Under the pieces are notes generated by a model. That model saw only the letters and a program-made list of their open reading frames with translations, ran no database searches and was not told the DNA's origin. The translations under genes were made by a program, and so were the position numbers. Below, one piece after another: positions 1 to 8,118 of a stretch of 64,000 nucleotides of DNA (position 1 is the stretch's first letter; each line of letters begins with the position of its first letter). Source of the stretch: Paraplanobispora takensis (GTDB taxonomy: Bacteria > Actinomycetota > Actinomycetes > Streptosporangiales > Streptosporangiaceae); the NCBI RefSeq assembly GCF_016863195.1, contig NZ_BOOK01000037.1, positions 117,259 to 181,258 of the forward strand. The letters are read 5' to 3'.

Positions 1-1
1 G

Positions 2-841
2 CCGCACGCCGGGGCGCGCACGCTGCGCACCGGACGGAGCGGGCTGATCCTGATCTCCATGGACGACGTGCCGTACGGACCGCTGGCCATCGGCATGCTG
101 GAGGAGCTCGACCGGGAGCTCTCCCGGCGCGGTTACACCCTGGTCCAGTACGGCGCCCGCCGGCTGCGCGGGGTCCCGGCCGCCCGCGCCTGGGCCGAGC
201 TGCGGCCGGTCGCGGTGCTGGCCGGGGCCGGGAAGCTCGACGAGCAGGCGGTGGCCGTCCTGCGCTCGGCCGGGGTCAAGGCCGTCGTCGCGCTGGGGGC
301 CCACTCCTCGGCCGTGACCGCGAGCGTCGTCGTCGACCACGCGGGCATAGGGGCCCTGGCGGCCGGGCACCTGATCGACCGCGGCTGCCGTACGATCGCC
401 GCGGTCGTCCCGGCGGAGCCCGGCCTGCGCGAGATGGGCGAGCACCGGCTGAGCGGGGCCCGGCGGGTCGCCGAGGCCCGGGGAGTCCCGCTGACCAGGG
501 CCGACCTGCCCTTCAGCGAGGAAGGCGCCGCCGCCCTGCTCGACGTGTGGCGGCGGGTGGACGGGGTGTTCGCCTACAACGACGACTACGCCATGCTGCT
601 GATGACCGTGCTGCGCGACGCGGGCGTCGCCGTACCCGGTGACGTGCGGATGGTCGGCTGCGACGACCTGCCGCTGGCCACCCTCCTGCGCCCGAGGCTC
701 ACCACGGTCCGGATCGACGTCTCCGCGATGCCGTCCCTCCTCGCCCGGCGGCTGGAGGAGCTCATGGAACAGGAGGCCCCCGCCGAACCGGACCACATCC
801 ACCCGTGGAACCCGGTCCTGGTCGTCCGGGAGTCGTCCTGA
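2..841 (+). CDS. LacI-family transcriptional regulator, 5'-truncated by the window edge
   Basis: The reading frame is open from base 2, so the helix-turn-helix half lies outside the window. What remains is the periplasmic-binding-protein-like effector domain of a LacI/GalR regulator: a start resembling RTGRSGLILISMDD, a central VVVDHAGIGALAAGHLIDRG segment typical of the first subdomain crossover, GVFAYNDDYAMLLM, and the family signature VGCDDLPLATLLRPRLTTV near the end. Such proteins are dimeric repressors that release DNA when a sugar-like ligand binds. The ligand and target cannot be told because the upstream context is missing. An ATG at 59 lies in frame but is internal to the domain. Family call is secure; function is unknown. 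Confidence 0.88.
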   Translation, partial: PHAGARTLRTGRSGLILISMDDVPYGPLAIGMLEELDRELSRRGYTLVQYGARRLRGVPAARAWAELRPVAVLAGAGKLDEQAVAVLRSAGVKAVVALGAHSSAVTASVVVDHAGIGALAAGHLIDRGCRTIAAVVPAEPGLREMGEHRLSGARRVAEARGVPLTRADLPFSEEGAAALLDVWRRVDGVFAYNDDYAMLLMTVLRDAGVAVPGDVRMVGCDDLPLATLLRPRLTTVRIDVSAMPSLLARRLEELMEQEAPAEPDHIHPWNPVLVVRESS

Positions 842-968
842 ACGGCAGGGCACCGTCGCGAGGCGTCTGCGGTCCCGGTGCCGCGGCGTCCCCGGTTCCG
901 ATCCCGTGCCGTCACCGGGAGGCCGGGTCCGCAGCCTCCGGCCGGGCCGGGACGGTGAGCCCGCCGGC

Positions 969-1712
969 TCAGGCCAGGGGGTGCCGGACCCAGATGTTGG
1001 GCTCGACGTAGACGGCGTGGTCCTGCCCGACGTCGCAGTGGACCGGGACGAGGGCCTTGGGCACCTCGATCTCGCCGCTCGCGTCGAAGGGCAGGCCGGT
1101 CCACTCACGCCACTCGGCGAGCGTGCCGGAGATCGTCATCGAGCGGGGCGCCACCTTCACGATCCCGCCGCCGGCGCGGATGTGCACGCGCAGCCACGGG
1201 TCGGCGGGGAGGCCGTCGGGCCGGGTCCGCGCGGCGTAATCCGCCATCGGGGTGCGCGGCTCCAGGTGCTTGGCGTTCGGCCGTACCGGGGCCAGCATCT
1301 CGGTGAACCCGAGCCGGGCGGCGTTGTCCCGCAGCGCGCCGAGCATGGTCGGCGACAATCCCTTGCCCAGCAGATCGGTCCTGACGGTGATCTCCAGGGC
1401 GGTGACCCTGCCGGGGGTCCCACCGGTCCGCCGGGTGTGCCAGGCCCGCAGGATCGCGCCGTCCCAGCCGCCGTCCGGCAGCTCCTCGCGCGTCCAGGTG
1501 AACGGGACGCTGAACGCCCTGGCCGCCAGGCGCCCGGGATCGGCGTCGTCGTCGGCGACCAGGACGAACTCCGGGTAGGCGCTCTCGCAGACGTCGTAGA
1601 AGAGATTCGCCATCGGGTCGTGGAGCATGAACTCCGGCCAGGGATTGTCCATCGCCCAGATCGCCCCGGCGAGTTCCGGGCGTTCGGCGAGAGTGGTGAT
1701 TCTCAAGGCCAT
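969..1712 (-). CDS. GNAT-like N-acetyltransferase
   Basis: A 247-residue protein beginning MALRITTLAERPELAGAIWA. The segment TVRTDLLGKGLSPTMLGAL, about residues 100-120, fits the acetyl-CoA-binding motif A of GNAT enzymes (beta strand, then a glycine-containing turn and helix). It is followed by DNAARLGFTEMLAPVRPNAK. The start at 1712 is chosen because GAGG lies about 9 bases upstream; the frame stays open far upstream with no coding character. The substrate is unknown. The C-terminal third (WLRVHIRAGGGIVKVAPRSM) resembles actinobacterial acetyltransferase-like proteins of about 250 residues. Upstream lies a tandem-repeat spacer shared with the next gene on the same strand. GNAT fold is likely, function open. 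Confidence 0.7.
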   Translation of the reverse strand: MALRITTLAERPELAGAIWAMDNPWPEFMLHDPMANLFYDVCESAYPEFVLVADDDADPGRLAARAFSVPFTWTREELPDGGWDGAILRAWHTRRTGGTPGRVTALEITVRTDLLGKGLSPTMLGALRDNAARLGFTEMLAPVRPNAKHLEPRTPMADYAARTRPDGLPADPWLRVHIRAGGGIVKVAPRSMTISGTLAEWREWTGLPFDASGEIEVPKALVPVHCDVGQDHAVYVEPNIWVRHPLA

Positions 1713-1768
1713 ACCGCCATCCTCGCAGGCGGCATGCCATCGGCCCGGACATCCGTCCCACCACCCGG

Positions 1769-1843
1769 AGGCGGGAGCCGGTGAGAGAGGCGGGAACCGA
1801 TGAGAGGGGCGGGAACCGATGAGAGGGGCGGGAATCGGCGAGG
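1769..1843. repeat. Tandem 19-bp repeat, four copies, in a gene spacer
   Basis: Four head-to-tail copies of a unit like GGCGGGAACCGATGAGAG begin at 1769, 1788, 1807 and 1826. Copies 2 and 3 are almost identical; 1 and 4 are diverged. They lie in the 230-bp gap between the start of the acetyltransferase and the stop of the AlkD-like gene. No gene or clear promoter is visible in the rest of the gap. Confidence 0.85.
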
Positions 1844-1942
1844 CGGCCGCCGGGGACGGCGAGGACGCGCGGGGCCCGTGCGGGCTCACACGCAGGTGTC
1901 GGGCACCTCGCCCGGGTCGAATCCGCTCCGCGACGGGGCGGG

Positions 1943-3013
1943 TCAGGCCTCGGCCAGGGTGAAGGGGGCGCTCGCCCGGACCGTGCCGTTGACGACGATC
2001 TCCAGGACGCGGGGGCCCGGGGGCTCGGTGCGGGTGGTCACCGGGCGGAACGAGTGGGCCTTCGCCACCGTGACCGCCTCGCCGGGGACCTCGGCCCGGC
2101 GCTCGCCGAGATGGAAGACGCGCCGCGAGCCGTCGCGCCGGATCGCGTATTTGAGCACGAGCGGCCCGGGGGAGTCGGCCGCGACCGTGACCGTGAACCG
2201 CAGGCGCTCCCCGACGGCCACCCGGTCGGCGTCGAGCACCAGGGTCCGCACCGACCCGCCGCCCGGGGCGGCGCCCACCAGCTCCAGGCCGCCGGGATGC
2301 CCCGCGCGCAGCAGGCCGCGCACGGCATGGCGCAGGACCCTCTCGACGTGGGAGCCGCCCTCGGAACGCCAGCGGCCGAGCAGCTCGACCGCGACGCCGG
2401 GGTGGTCCTTGGCGATGTCGTTGACGTGGTTGGCCACCGAGCGCCGGACGTATTCGCCGGGGTCGTCGCGGAGCCGGTCGAGGATCGGCAGGGTCGGGCC
2501 GGGCTCCATCAGCCACCGGACCCGCGTCGCCCAGGGCAGCCGGGGCCGCGACCCCTCCGAGGCCAGGCGCCGCAGGTGCTCGTCGGGCGACTCCGCCCAG
2601 CCGTACATGATCTTCAGGGCGTCCTCGCCGTGACGGTCGAGGTAGGGCCGGACGGCGAACTCTCCCGTGGCGTACGGCGTGAGCACGGCGAGCGTGGTCA
2701 TCGCCTCGTCGAGATGGCCGAGGCCGTGCCCGGCGACGTAGTCGGTGGCGGGCCAGCCGCTCCACATGTCCAGCCGGACGCGGGCGGCGGCCTCGCGGAG
2801 GATCCCGGCGGCGTGCGGGAACGCCGGGGGCAGCGCCTCGCCCAGGTGCCGGGCGACGTGCCGGACGCGGTCCTTCAGCTCCAGACCGGCCAGCCCGGCG
2901 CTCGCCCCGGCGACGAACCGGTCGCGGGGGAACGGCGTCCAGGCCGCCGTCACGCCGTCGGCGAGCAGCCCCACGGAGGCGGTGCCGATCATCTCTTTGA
3001 GAGGTTGCGCCAT
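1943..3013 (-). CDS. AlkD-like DNA alkylation repair (HEAT-repeat) protein
   Basis: A 356-residue protein starting MAQPLKEMIGTASVGLLADG. Residues 1 to about 240 look like the alpha-helical HEAT-like repeats of the AlkC/AlkD DNA glycosylase superfamily, including EYVRRSVANHVNDIAKDHP (about residues 188-206), a stretch conserved in the group. AlkD-type enzymes excise bulky cationic alkylated bases without flipping them. The last 110 residues form a beta-rich extension (VAVGERLRFTVTVAADSPGP...) of the kind seen on many actinobacterial members. I chose the ATG at 3013; the frame runs 29 codons further up, but that stretch overlaps the promoter region of the divergent DUF885 gene. Only 85 bp separate the two start codons. 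Confidence 0.82.
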   Translation of the reverse strand: MAQPLKEMIGTASVGLLADGVTAAWTPFPRDRFVAGASAGLAGLELKDRVRHVARHLGEALPPAFPHAAGILREAAARVRLDMWSGWPATDYVAGHGLGHLDEAMTTLAVLTPYATGEFAVRPYLDRHGEDALKIMYGWAESPDEHLRRLASEGSRPRLPWATRVRWLMEPGPTLPILDRLRDDPGEYVRRSVANHVNDIAKDHPGVAVELLGRWRSEGGSHVERVLRHAVRGLLRAGHPGGLELVGAAPGGGSVRTLVLDADRVAVGERLRFTVTVAADSPGPLVLKYAIRRDGSRRVFHLGERRAEVPGEAVTVAKAHSFRPVTTRTEPPGPRVLEIVVNGTVRASAPFTLAEA

Positions 3014-3085
3014 GGCGGGTACGGTGCCACACCGCCCTGACATTTCCGGTGACGTCTCCCGGTCGAGGACCGGGAGCCGCTGGGA

Positions 3086-3091
3086 TAGCGT
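3086..3091 (+). promoter_or_regulatory. Putative -10 box (TAGCGT) of a leaderless transcript
   Basis: TAGCGT fits the actinobacterial TANNNT -10 consensus and ends 7 bases before the ATG at 3099. No Shine-Dalgarno sequence precedes that ATG. Transcription would begin at or next to the start codon. The same hexamer recurs before two other starts (11976, 20109). Confidence 0.5.
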
Positions 3092-3098
3092 CGGCCGC

Positions 3099-4613
3099 AT
3101 GACCGAACTCGACTCCCGCCTGCGGGCGGTGTGCGACCTGAGCGTCGCGGGATCCCGGGAGATGGCCGGACGCCACGAGTACGACGGGACGATCCAGGAC
3201 CTGTCGCCGGACGGAGTGCGCGCCGGGCTGGCCGCGCTGGGCCGCGGGCCGTCGCCGGACGACCCCTACGACACCGCCCACCTGGAGGTCTTCGAGGAGT
3301 CCTCCCGGGTCCGGTACGGCGAGCTGGAGCTGTACCGGCGCAGCCCGATGGAGCACCTGGAGGGCATGGACCTGGCCGCCTACGACCGGGAGTACGCCCC
3401 GCGGGCCGAGCGGGACGCCGCCCGGCTGGCCCATCTGGCCCGCTGGCCCGAGGCGGTGGACAACGCGGTCGCCGCGCTCGACCGGCTCAGCGCGCCGGTC
3501 GCCACGTCCCTGCTGGGGGCGGCGCGCGGCCTGGCCGCCGGGATCCCCCGGGAGGCGGACGAGGCGGTGCGCGAGGCGGCGCTGAAGGCCCACGCCCGCC
3601 TGGTCGAGCACATCGAGGAGGCCTCGCGGTCCGGCGACCCCGATGCCTCCCTGGGCGCGGCCGGCCTGGCCGGGCTGATGAGCGCGGACGAGGGGATCCC
3701 GGTCGACCTGGGACGGCTCGCCGAGCGGGCCGACGCCGAGCGCGACCGGCTCATGGAGCGGCTGACCGAGTCGTGCGCGAAGCTGGGGCACGGCGACCGG
3801 CCGCCGCTGGAGGTCTGCCGCGAGCTGGTCCGCGACCACCCCGGCATCGACGGCGTGATCGACGCCGCCCGGGAGGGCACCGAGCGGGCGATCGCCTTCA
3901 CCCGGGAGCGGGACCTGGTCCCCTACCACGACGGCGAGTGCCTGGTCGGCATCGCGCCCGAGTCGCGCCGGTGGGCCATGGCGATGATCAGCTGGGCCGC
4001 CCCGGGCGAGCCGGAGGCCCCGTCGTGGTATCACATCACCCCGCCCGACCCCGCCTGGCCGGAGAACGAGATCGAGGAGTGGCTGGAGGTCTTCAGCGCC
4101 ACCACGCTTCCGGCGATCAACGTCCACGAGGTCGCCCCGGGGCACTTCTCCCACAGCCGCGCCCTGCGTCATGCCCGCTCCGACGTGCGCCGGACGCTGA
4201 TGTCGCCGGCGTTCGCGGAGGGCTGGGCGCACTACGCAGAGGAGCTCTGCGTCGAGGAGGGCTTCGCCCCCGACGACCCGCGCTTCGAGATCGGCGTGTG
4301 GCTGGAGGCGCTGATCCGGGTGACCCGGATGGCCTGCGCGATCGGCGTGCACACCGGGGCGATGACGGTCGAGGAGGGCGCCCGCCGCTTCGAGGCCGAC
4401 ACCCACATCGCCGGTCCGGCCGCGCTGTCGGAGGCCCGCCGCGCCACCTTCGACCCGACCTACGGCCGCTACACCTGGGGCAAGCTGGAGATCCTCGATC
4501 TGCGCGAGCGGGCCAGGGCCGAGTGGGGCGCGTCCTTCACGCTCAAGCGCTTCCACACCGCCATGCTGGAGCTCGGCTCCCCGCCCCTGGGCCTGCTGCC
4601 GCGGGCGCTGTGA
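3099..4613 (+). CDS. DUF885-family metallopeptidase-like protein
   Basis: A 504-residue protein with the DUF885 hallmark HEVAPGH (H343, E344, H349), matching a zinc-binding HExxH-like motif with the typical proline-glycine insertion. E374 in FAEGWAHYAEE is the probable third ligand. Later conserved pieces are DTHIAGPAALSEARR and DPTYGRYTWGKLEILDLR. DUF885 proteins are distant relatives of gluzincin peptidases; substrates are mostly unknown. No signal peptide is visible, so it is probably cytoplasmic. The start MTELDSRLRAVCDLS has no ribosome site but sits 7 bases after a TAGCGT box, suggesting a leaderless mRNA. It is divergent from the AlkD-like gene. Length is shorter than many 550-600-residue secreted members. 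Confidence 0.85.
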   Translation: MTELDSRLRAVCDLSVAGSREMAGRHEYDGTIQDLSPDGVRAGLAALGRGPSPDDPYDTAHLEVFEESSRVRYGELELYRRSPMEHLEGMDLAAYDREYAPRAERDAARLAHLARWPEAVDNAVAALDRLSAPVATSLLGAARGLAAGIPREADEAVREAALKAHARLVEHIEEASRSGDPDASLGAAGLAGLMSADEGIPVDLGRLAERADAERDRLMERLTESCAKLGHGDRPPLEVCRELVRDHPGIDGVIDAAREGTERAIAFTRERDLVPYHDGECLVGIAPESRRWAMAMISWAAPGEPEAPSWYHITPPDPAWPENEIEEWLEVFSATTLPAINVHEVAPGHFSHSRALRHARSDVRRTLMSPAFAEGWAHYAEELCVEEGFAPDDPRFEIGVWLEALIRVTRMACAIGVHTGAMTVEEGARRFEADTHIAGPAALSEARRATFDPTYGRYTWGKLEILDLRERARAEWGASFTLKRFHTAMLELGSPPLGLLPRAL

Positions 4614-4720
4614 TCCCGGAGGCGCCGTGATCCCGCCGGCCCTTCTCACCCGCGCCGGGTGATCCCGGGCTCCGGCTCCGGCCGGAGCCTGGGAGGGCCG
4701 TGGCGACGCCGGTCGCCGCC

Positions 4721-4815
4721 GTGTCCGGTGATGGGGAACGGTCACGGCGACCGTGTCCGGTGGCGGGAAGCGGTCATGGCGACCTGTCCGGCGGTGGGAG
4801 GCGTTCATGGCGACC
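4721..4815 (+). repeat. Triplicated 32-bp repeat spanning the permease start codon
   Basis: Three head-to-tail copies of about 32 bp (4721-4752, 4753-4784, 4785-4815) share TGTCCGGYGRTGGGAA and GGTCATGGCGACC cores. The third copy contains the true start ATGGCGACC at 4807; the second has an equivalent ATGGCGACC at 4776 in another frame; the first carries ACGGCGACC. The ribosome site and initiation region of the permease have thus been amplified. The rest of the 193-bp gap after the DUF885 gene shows no gene. Confidence 0.85.
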
Positions 4816-6114
4816 ACAGAGGAGAACCGGCAGTTCACGGTCTTCCAGGCGGCGTTCATCGGCCTGGGGGCGATGGTCGGCGCCGGGATCTTCGCCCTCC
4901 TCGGGGCGGCGGGCGAGATCGCCGGCGCGGCGGTGTGGCTGTCGTTCCTGCTGGCGGGCGGGATCGCGATCCTCCACGGATACTCGTTCGCCAAGCTCGG
5001 CGCGAAGTACCCCTCGGCCGGCGGCATGCTCGAGTACATGGCGCGGGGCTTCGGGGAGGGGCACGTCACGGCCGTCACCGCCTGGCTCGTCTACGCGGCC
5101 AACGCCATCGTCACCGCCATGGTGGCGGTGACCTTCGGCAGCTACGCGAGCGCGGTCGTGGCCGGTCAGGACCAGACGTGGGCCAAGGTGTTCTCCTGCC
5201 TGCTCGTCGTCGCGATGACGGCGCTGAACGTCGCGGGCTCGACGGCCGTCGCCCGGGTCCAGTCCGTGATCGTCAAGGTGGTCATCTCCATCCTCGTGGT
5301 CTTCGCGGTCGTCACGATGGTGAACATGGAGCCCTCGTTGCTCGCCCCCTCCGGCTATCCCGGTGTGCGGGAGATCGTCTCGAGCGTCGCGCTGACGTTC
5401 TTCGCGTTCCTCGGGTTCGGCGTCATCACCTTCACCGCCAAGGACCTCCCCGAACCCTCCCGCCAGCTGCCCAGGGCCATGTTCCTGGCGCTGGGGATCG
5501 CCACGGCGGTGTACGTCGCCGTCGCGCTGGGGGTCTTCGGCACGCTCACCGTGGACCAGGTGATCGCTTCGGGCGGGACGGCGCTCGCGGAGGCGGCGAA
5601 GCCGACCCTGGGCCAGTTCGGCTACGTCCTGATGGTCATCACGGCGCTGTTCTCCACGACCGGCGCGGTGAACTCGGGGCTGTACCCCTCCATCGGCCTG
5701 GCCGGGTATCTGGCCTCGACCGGCCAGTTCCCGCCGGTGTTCGGACGGTTCGTCGGGCGGCGCAGGGCGTCGGCAGGACTGCTGATCATGGCGGGCGCGA
5801 CCCTGCTCATGGTGGTCTTCTTCAACCTCAACAGCATCGCGTCGCTGGGCAGCGCCGTCGCCCTGCTGGTCTTCTCCGCGGTCACGTTCGCGCACTTCCG
5901 AGTCCGGCGGGAGACCGGCGCCAGCCTGATCGTCCTCGTCGTCGCGGTGGTGTGCACGCTCGGGACGTTCGTCGTGTTCTGCGTCACGACGCTCGCCGAG
6001 GAGCCGGTCACGGCTCTCACGCTCGTCGGGATCATCCTGCTGTCCGTCGTCGTCGACCTGCTGTGGAAGCGGACCCTCAGATCACGGGGCGCTTCACCGG
6101 GGGCAGCCCGTTGA
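4807..6114 (+). CDS. APC-superfamily amino acid permease
   Basis: A 435-residue membrane protein with about 12 hydrophobic segments. The N-terminal FIGLGAMVGAGIFALLG is the glycine-rich unwound TM1 of the APC (amino acid-polyamine-organocation) family that binds the substrate amino group. Later conserved pieces are KYPSAGGMLEYMARGFGEG (TM2-3), ALTFFAFLGFGVITFTAKDLPEPSRQLPRA (TM6 and the EP-x-R loop) and SIGLAGYLASTGQFPP. It would import or exchange an amino acid or polyamine across the plasma membrane; specificity is unknown. The ATG at 4807 with GGGAGG about 6 bases upstream is preferred over a GTG at 4753, which would translate repeat sequence. Its last 38 bases overlap the end of the convergent pyruvyl-transferase-like gene. 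Confidence 0.88.
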   Translation: MATTEENRQFTVFQAAFIGLGAMVGAGIFALLGAAGEIAGAAVWLSFLLAGGIAILHGYSFAKLGAKYPSAGGMLEYMARGFGEGHVTAVTAWLVYAANAIVTAMVAVTFGSYASAVVAGQDQTWAKVFSCLLVVAMTALNVAGSTAVARVQSVIVKVVISILVVFAVVTMVNMEPSLLAPSGYPGVREIVSSVALTFFAFLGFGVITFTAKDLPEPSRQLPRAMFLALGIATAVYVAVALGVFGTLTVDQVIASGGTALAEAAKPTLGQFGYVLMVITALFSTTGAVNSGLYPSIGLAGYLASTGQFPPVFGRFVGRRRASAGLLIMAGATLLMVVFFNLNSIASLGSAVALLVFSAVTFAHFRVRRETGASLIVLVVAVVCTLGTFVVFCVTTLAEEPVTALTLVGIILLSVVVDLLWKRTLRSRGASPGAAR

Positions 6115-7213
6115 CCTCCAGATAGTCGTTGAAGTTGTCGAAGAGCCCGCCGATGTGGTCGAAGAAGTCGTCGTAGTCGATCAGCGACCCGATCTCCCCG
6201 ACGCTCATGTCCCGGACGGTCCCGACGGGTACGGCGGGCAGGTGCAGGAAGTCCGTCAGCTCCCGCGTCCTGGCGTCGTGGGTCAGCCACAGGGCCGGCC
6301 TGCCGCTGAGGATCGACGCCATGTTGACGTGGAACCTGGTGCCGTAGGTGAACGAGACCGACTCCTGGTTGAACTGGTACCAGGACTTCGTGTCCCGGAA
6401 GAGCCGGTATCTGCGCTGGTAGTAGCTCTCCAGCTGGTCGCGCGTCCCCCGTGTGCGGCGCAGGCGGCGGGCGCGGTAGTCCTTGAGGAAGGACGGGATC
6501 CGGCCGTCCCCGCGGCCGCGGGTGACGTCGACGTAGAACTGGTGGCTGCGCCGGTTCGACGGCTCGATCATGAACGTGTCGTTGCGGATGGCGTCGTGGA
6601 GCAGCCGCGTCTCGGCCTCCTCCTTGAGCTTGGTGCCGGAGAACGCCGGACGGCCCTCGCCGTTCCTGAGGTTCCTGAGGTTCTTGCGGAGCCGGGCCAG
6701 CTGGGCCGGGCGGGAGAACAGCGACGGGCAGCCGACGACCTTGGTGTTGGTCACCCCGCATATCTGCTCCAGCACCCGCCTGGTCGTCTCCCCCCGGACC
6801 CCGATGACCGCGCACCGCTCCTGTAGGTCGCGCAGCACGCCGGTCGCCTCGGCGGGCAGCGTCGCCCCGGTCAGGTCGTCGGTCTCGGCCTGGACGCCGA
6901 GGCCGAAGATGACGATGGGCTTGTCGATGCGGTCCAGCAGCTCGCGCAGCCGGAGGTAGGGGCTCGCGTCGTCGGAGCCGAGCCTGAGGGTGTTCGCCAT
7001 GGTGAACACCAGATGGCTGCAGTGCCGGTTGACGAAGTCGGCGAAGGAGGTGGCGCCGGTCAGCGACCGCCACTGGCGGTCCAGGCGGTAGACGCAGTCG
7101 TCGAACATCTCGAAGGGCGCGTTGGCGTGGATCATGTTGCCGGAGTTCTCGGGATGCACCAGAGGAAACTCCGGGGGCAGTTCGCGCCGGCAGCCCGCTA
7201 CGGCGATGGCCAT
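6077..7213 (-). CDS. Polysaccharide pyruvyl transferase family protein
   Basis: A 378-residue protein (390 if a GTG at 7249 is used). It matches the polysaccharide pyruvyl transferase family (CsaB/WcaK-like): an early SGNMIHANAPFEMFDD segment, KPIVIFGLGVQAETDDL at about residues 100-117, VIGVRGETTRRVLEQ, VVGCPSLF, and a late FHVNMASILSGRPALWLTHDARTRELTDFLHLP segment. These proteins usually transfer pyruvate from phosphoenolpyruvate to form a sugar ketal on surface glycans, though many family members are untested. It lies 3.5 kb from the large glycan locus. ATG 7213 is favoured because the GTG has no ribosome site, but neither start has a strong one. It converges on and overlaps the permease by 38 bp. 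Confidence 0.8.
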   Translation of the reverse strand: MAIAVAGCRRELPPEFPLVHPENSGNMIHANAPFEMFDDCVYRLDRQWRSLTGATSFADFVNRHCSHLVFTMANTLRLGSDDASPYLRLRELLDRIDKPIVIFGLGVQAETDDLTGATLPAEATGVLRDLQERCAVIGVRGETTRRVLEQICGVTNTKVVGCPSLFSRPAQLARLRKNLRNLRNGEGRPAFSGTKLKEEAETRLLHDAIRNDTFMIEPSNRRSHQFYVDVTRGRGDGRIPSFLKDYRARRLRRTRGTRDQLESYYQRRYRLFRDTKSWYQFNQESVSFTYGTRFHVNMASILSGRPALWLTHDARTRELTDFLHLPAVPVGTVRDMSVGEIGSLIDYDDFFDHIGGLFDNFNDYLEVNGLPPVKRPVI

Positions 7214-7290
7214 GCTTTTTTCCGTTCCCCCGTGGACGATGTCGCCCACTGTAACGGTGTCGATACGGAGGGGATGCGGCTTTTTCCGGA

Positions 7291-8037
7291 TCAGCGGTCG
7301 ACGGCGGTGGCGCCGCCGTCGACGACCAGGTGGGCGCCGGTGATGAAGGACGCCTCGTCGCTCATCAGGAACCGCACGGCCGCGGCGACCTCCTCGGGGC
7401 GGCCGAGGCGGCCGGTGATCGCCTTCTTCCTGAACGCCTCCATGAAGCCCGGGTCGCCGCCGGTGGCGCCGGTCAGCATCGGGGTGTCGATGTAGCCGGG
7501 GCAGACCGCGTTCACCCGGATCGGGGCCAGCTCGTGGGCCATGGAGCGGGTCAGGCCGAGCAGACCGGCCTTGGAGGAGCAGTACGCCGGGACGAAGGCC
7601 TGGCCGACCAGGCCCTCGATGGAGGAGACGCCCACGATCGCCGAGCCCTCGTTGCTCCGGAGGTCCTGAAGGATCGCCTTGACCAGCAGGGCCTGGGCGC
7701 GCAGGTTGACGTTGAGCACCCGGTCCCAGGACGCCTCGTCGAGGTCGCCGATCGCCATGGGCCCGGCGATCCCGGCCGCGTGGACCAGGCCGCCGACCGG
7801 GCCGAGGGCGTCGCGGGTGGCGGCGAGCGCGTCGGGGAAGGCGGAGCTGTCGGTGACGTCGACGGTCAGGCCGACGGCGGTGGCGCCGTTCATCGCGGCG
7901 AAGGAGGCCGTCTCCTTGGCGCCCGGGGTGTCCACGTCCCAGACGGCGACCGGCCGTCCCGTCTCGGCGAGCGCCAGCGCGCAGGCCCGCCCGATCCCGG
8001 ACGCGCCTCCCGTGACGATGACTCCGGTCCGCGGCAT
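7291..8037 (-). CDS. Short-chain dehydrogenase/reductase (FabG-like)
   Basis: A classical 248-residue SDR. The cofactor motif TGGASGIG lies at about residues 9-16, an acidic cluster VDVTD follows, then HAAGI in place of NNAG, the catalytic serine in IVGVSSIEG, and the YCSSK catalytic tyrosine-lysine pair. It ends with the FITGAHLVVDGG signature of FabG-like enzymes. It would oxidise an alcohol or reduce a ketone with NAD(P)H in the cytoplasm; the substrate is unknown. GAGGAGG 5 bases before ATG 8037 fixes the start. It is divergent from a second SDR, with a perfect palindrome between them, so both probably answer to the same regulator. Confidence 0.9.
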   Translation of the reverse strand: MPRTGVIVTGGASGIGRACALALAETGRPVAVWDVDTPGAKETASFAAMNGATAVGLTVDVTDSSAFPDALAATRDALGPVGGLVHAAGIAGPMAIGDLDEASWDRVLNVNLRAQALLVKAILQDLRSNEGSAIVGVSSIEGLVGQAFVPAYCSSKAGLLGLTRSMAHELAPIRVNAVCPGYIDTPMLTGATGGDPGFMEAFRKKAITGRLGRPEEVAAAVRFLMSDEASFITGAHLVVDGGATAVDR

Positions 8038-8069
8038 GTGGCCTCCTCGACGCGTGGTGATCCTCACGT

Positions 8070-8089
8070 TAGCTTGGGATACCAAGCTA
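8070..8089. promoter_or_regulatory. Perfect palindromic operator between divergent SDR genes
   Basis: Arms TAGCTTGG and CCAAGCTA flank the 4-base spacer GATA. The core TTGGgatACCAA is close to the TGGT-N-ACCA type bound by GntR/FadR regulators of the FCD subfamily; that assignment is inference. It sits 32 bp from one start and 29 bp from the other, where it could block both promoters. No regulator gene is adjacent. Confidence 0.65.
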
Positions 8090-8118
8090 GCGATAGGTAC
8101 GAAAAGACGGAGGCCGGG

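Noticed and set aside
4753..4806. GTG at 4753 as the permease start.
   Set aside because: It would translate tandem-repeat DNA (SGGGKRSWRPVRRW) ahead of a normal APC N-terminus; ATG 4807 has a good ribosome site.
4721..4815. Tandem repeats read as a CRISPR array.
   Set aside because: Units are head to tail without unique spacers and no cas gene is present; the same holds for the other arrays.
969..5078. A 1369-codon open frame on the minus strand across the AlkD, DUF885 and permease genes.
   Set aside because: Only its last 247 codons (the acetyltransferase) are real; the rest is antisense to well-supported genes and has the Arg/Gly/Pro-rich composition of GC-driven chance frames. Similar long frames at 23162-27337 and 30593-33898 were dropped for the same reason.
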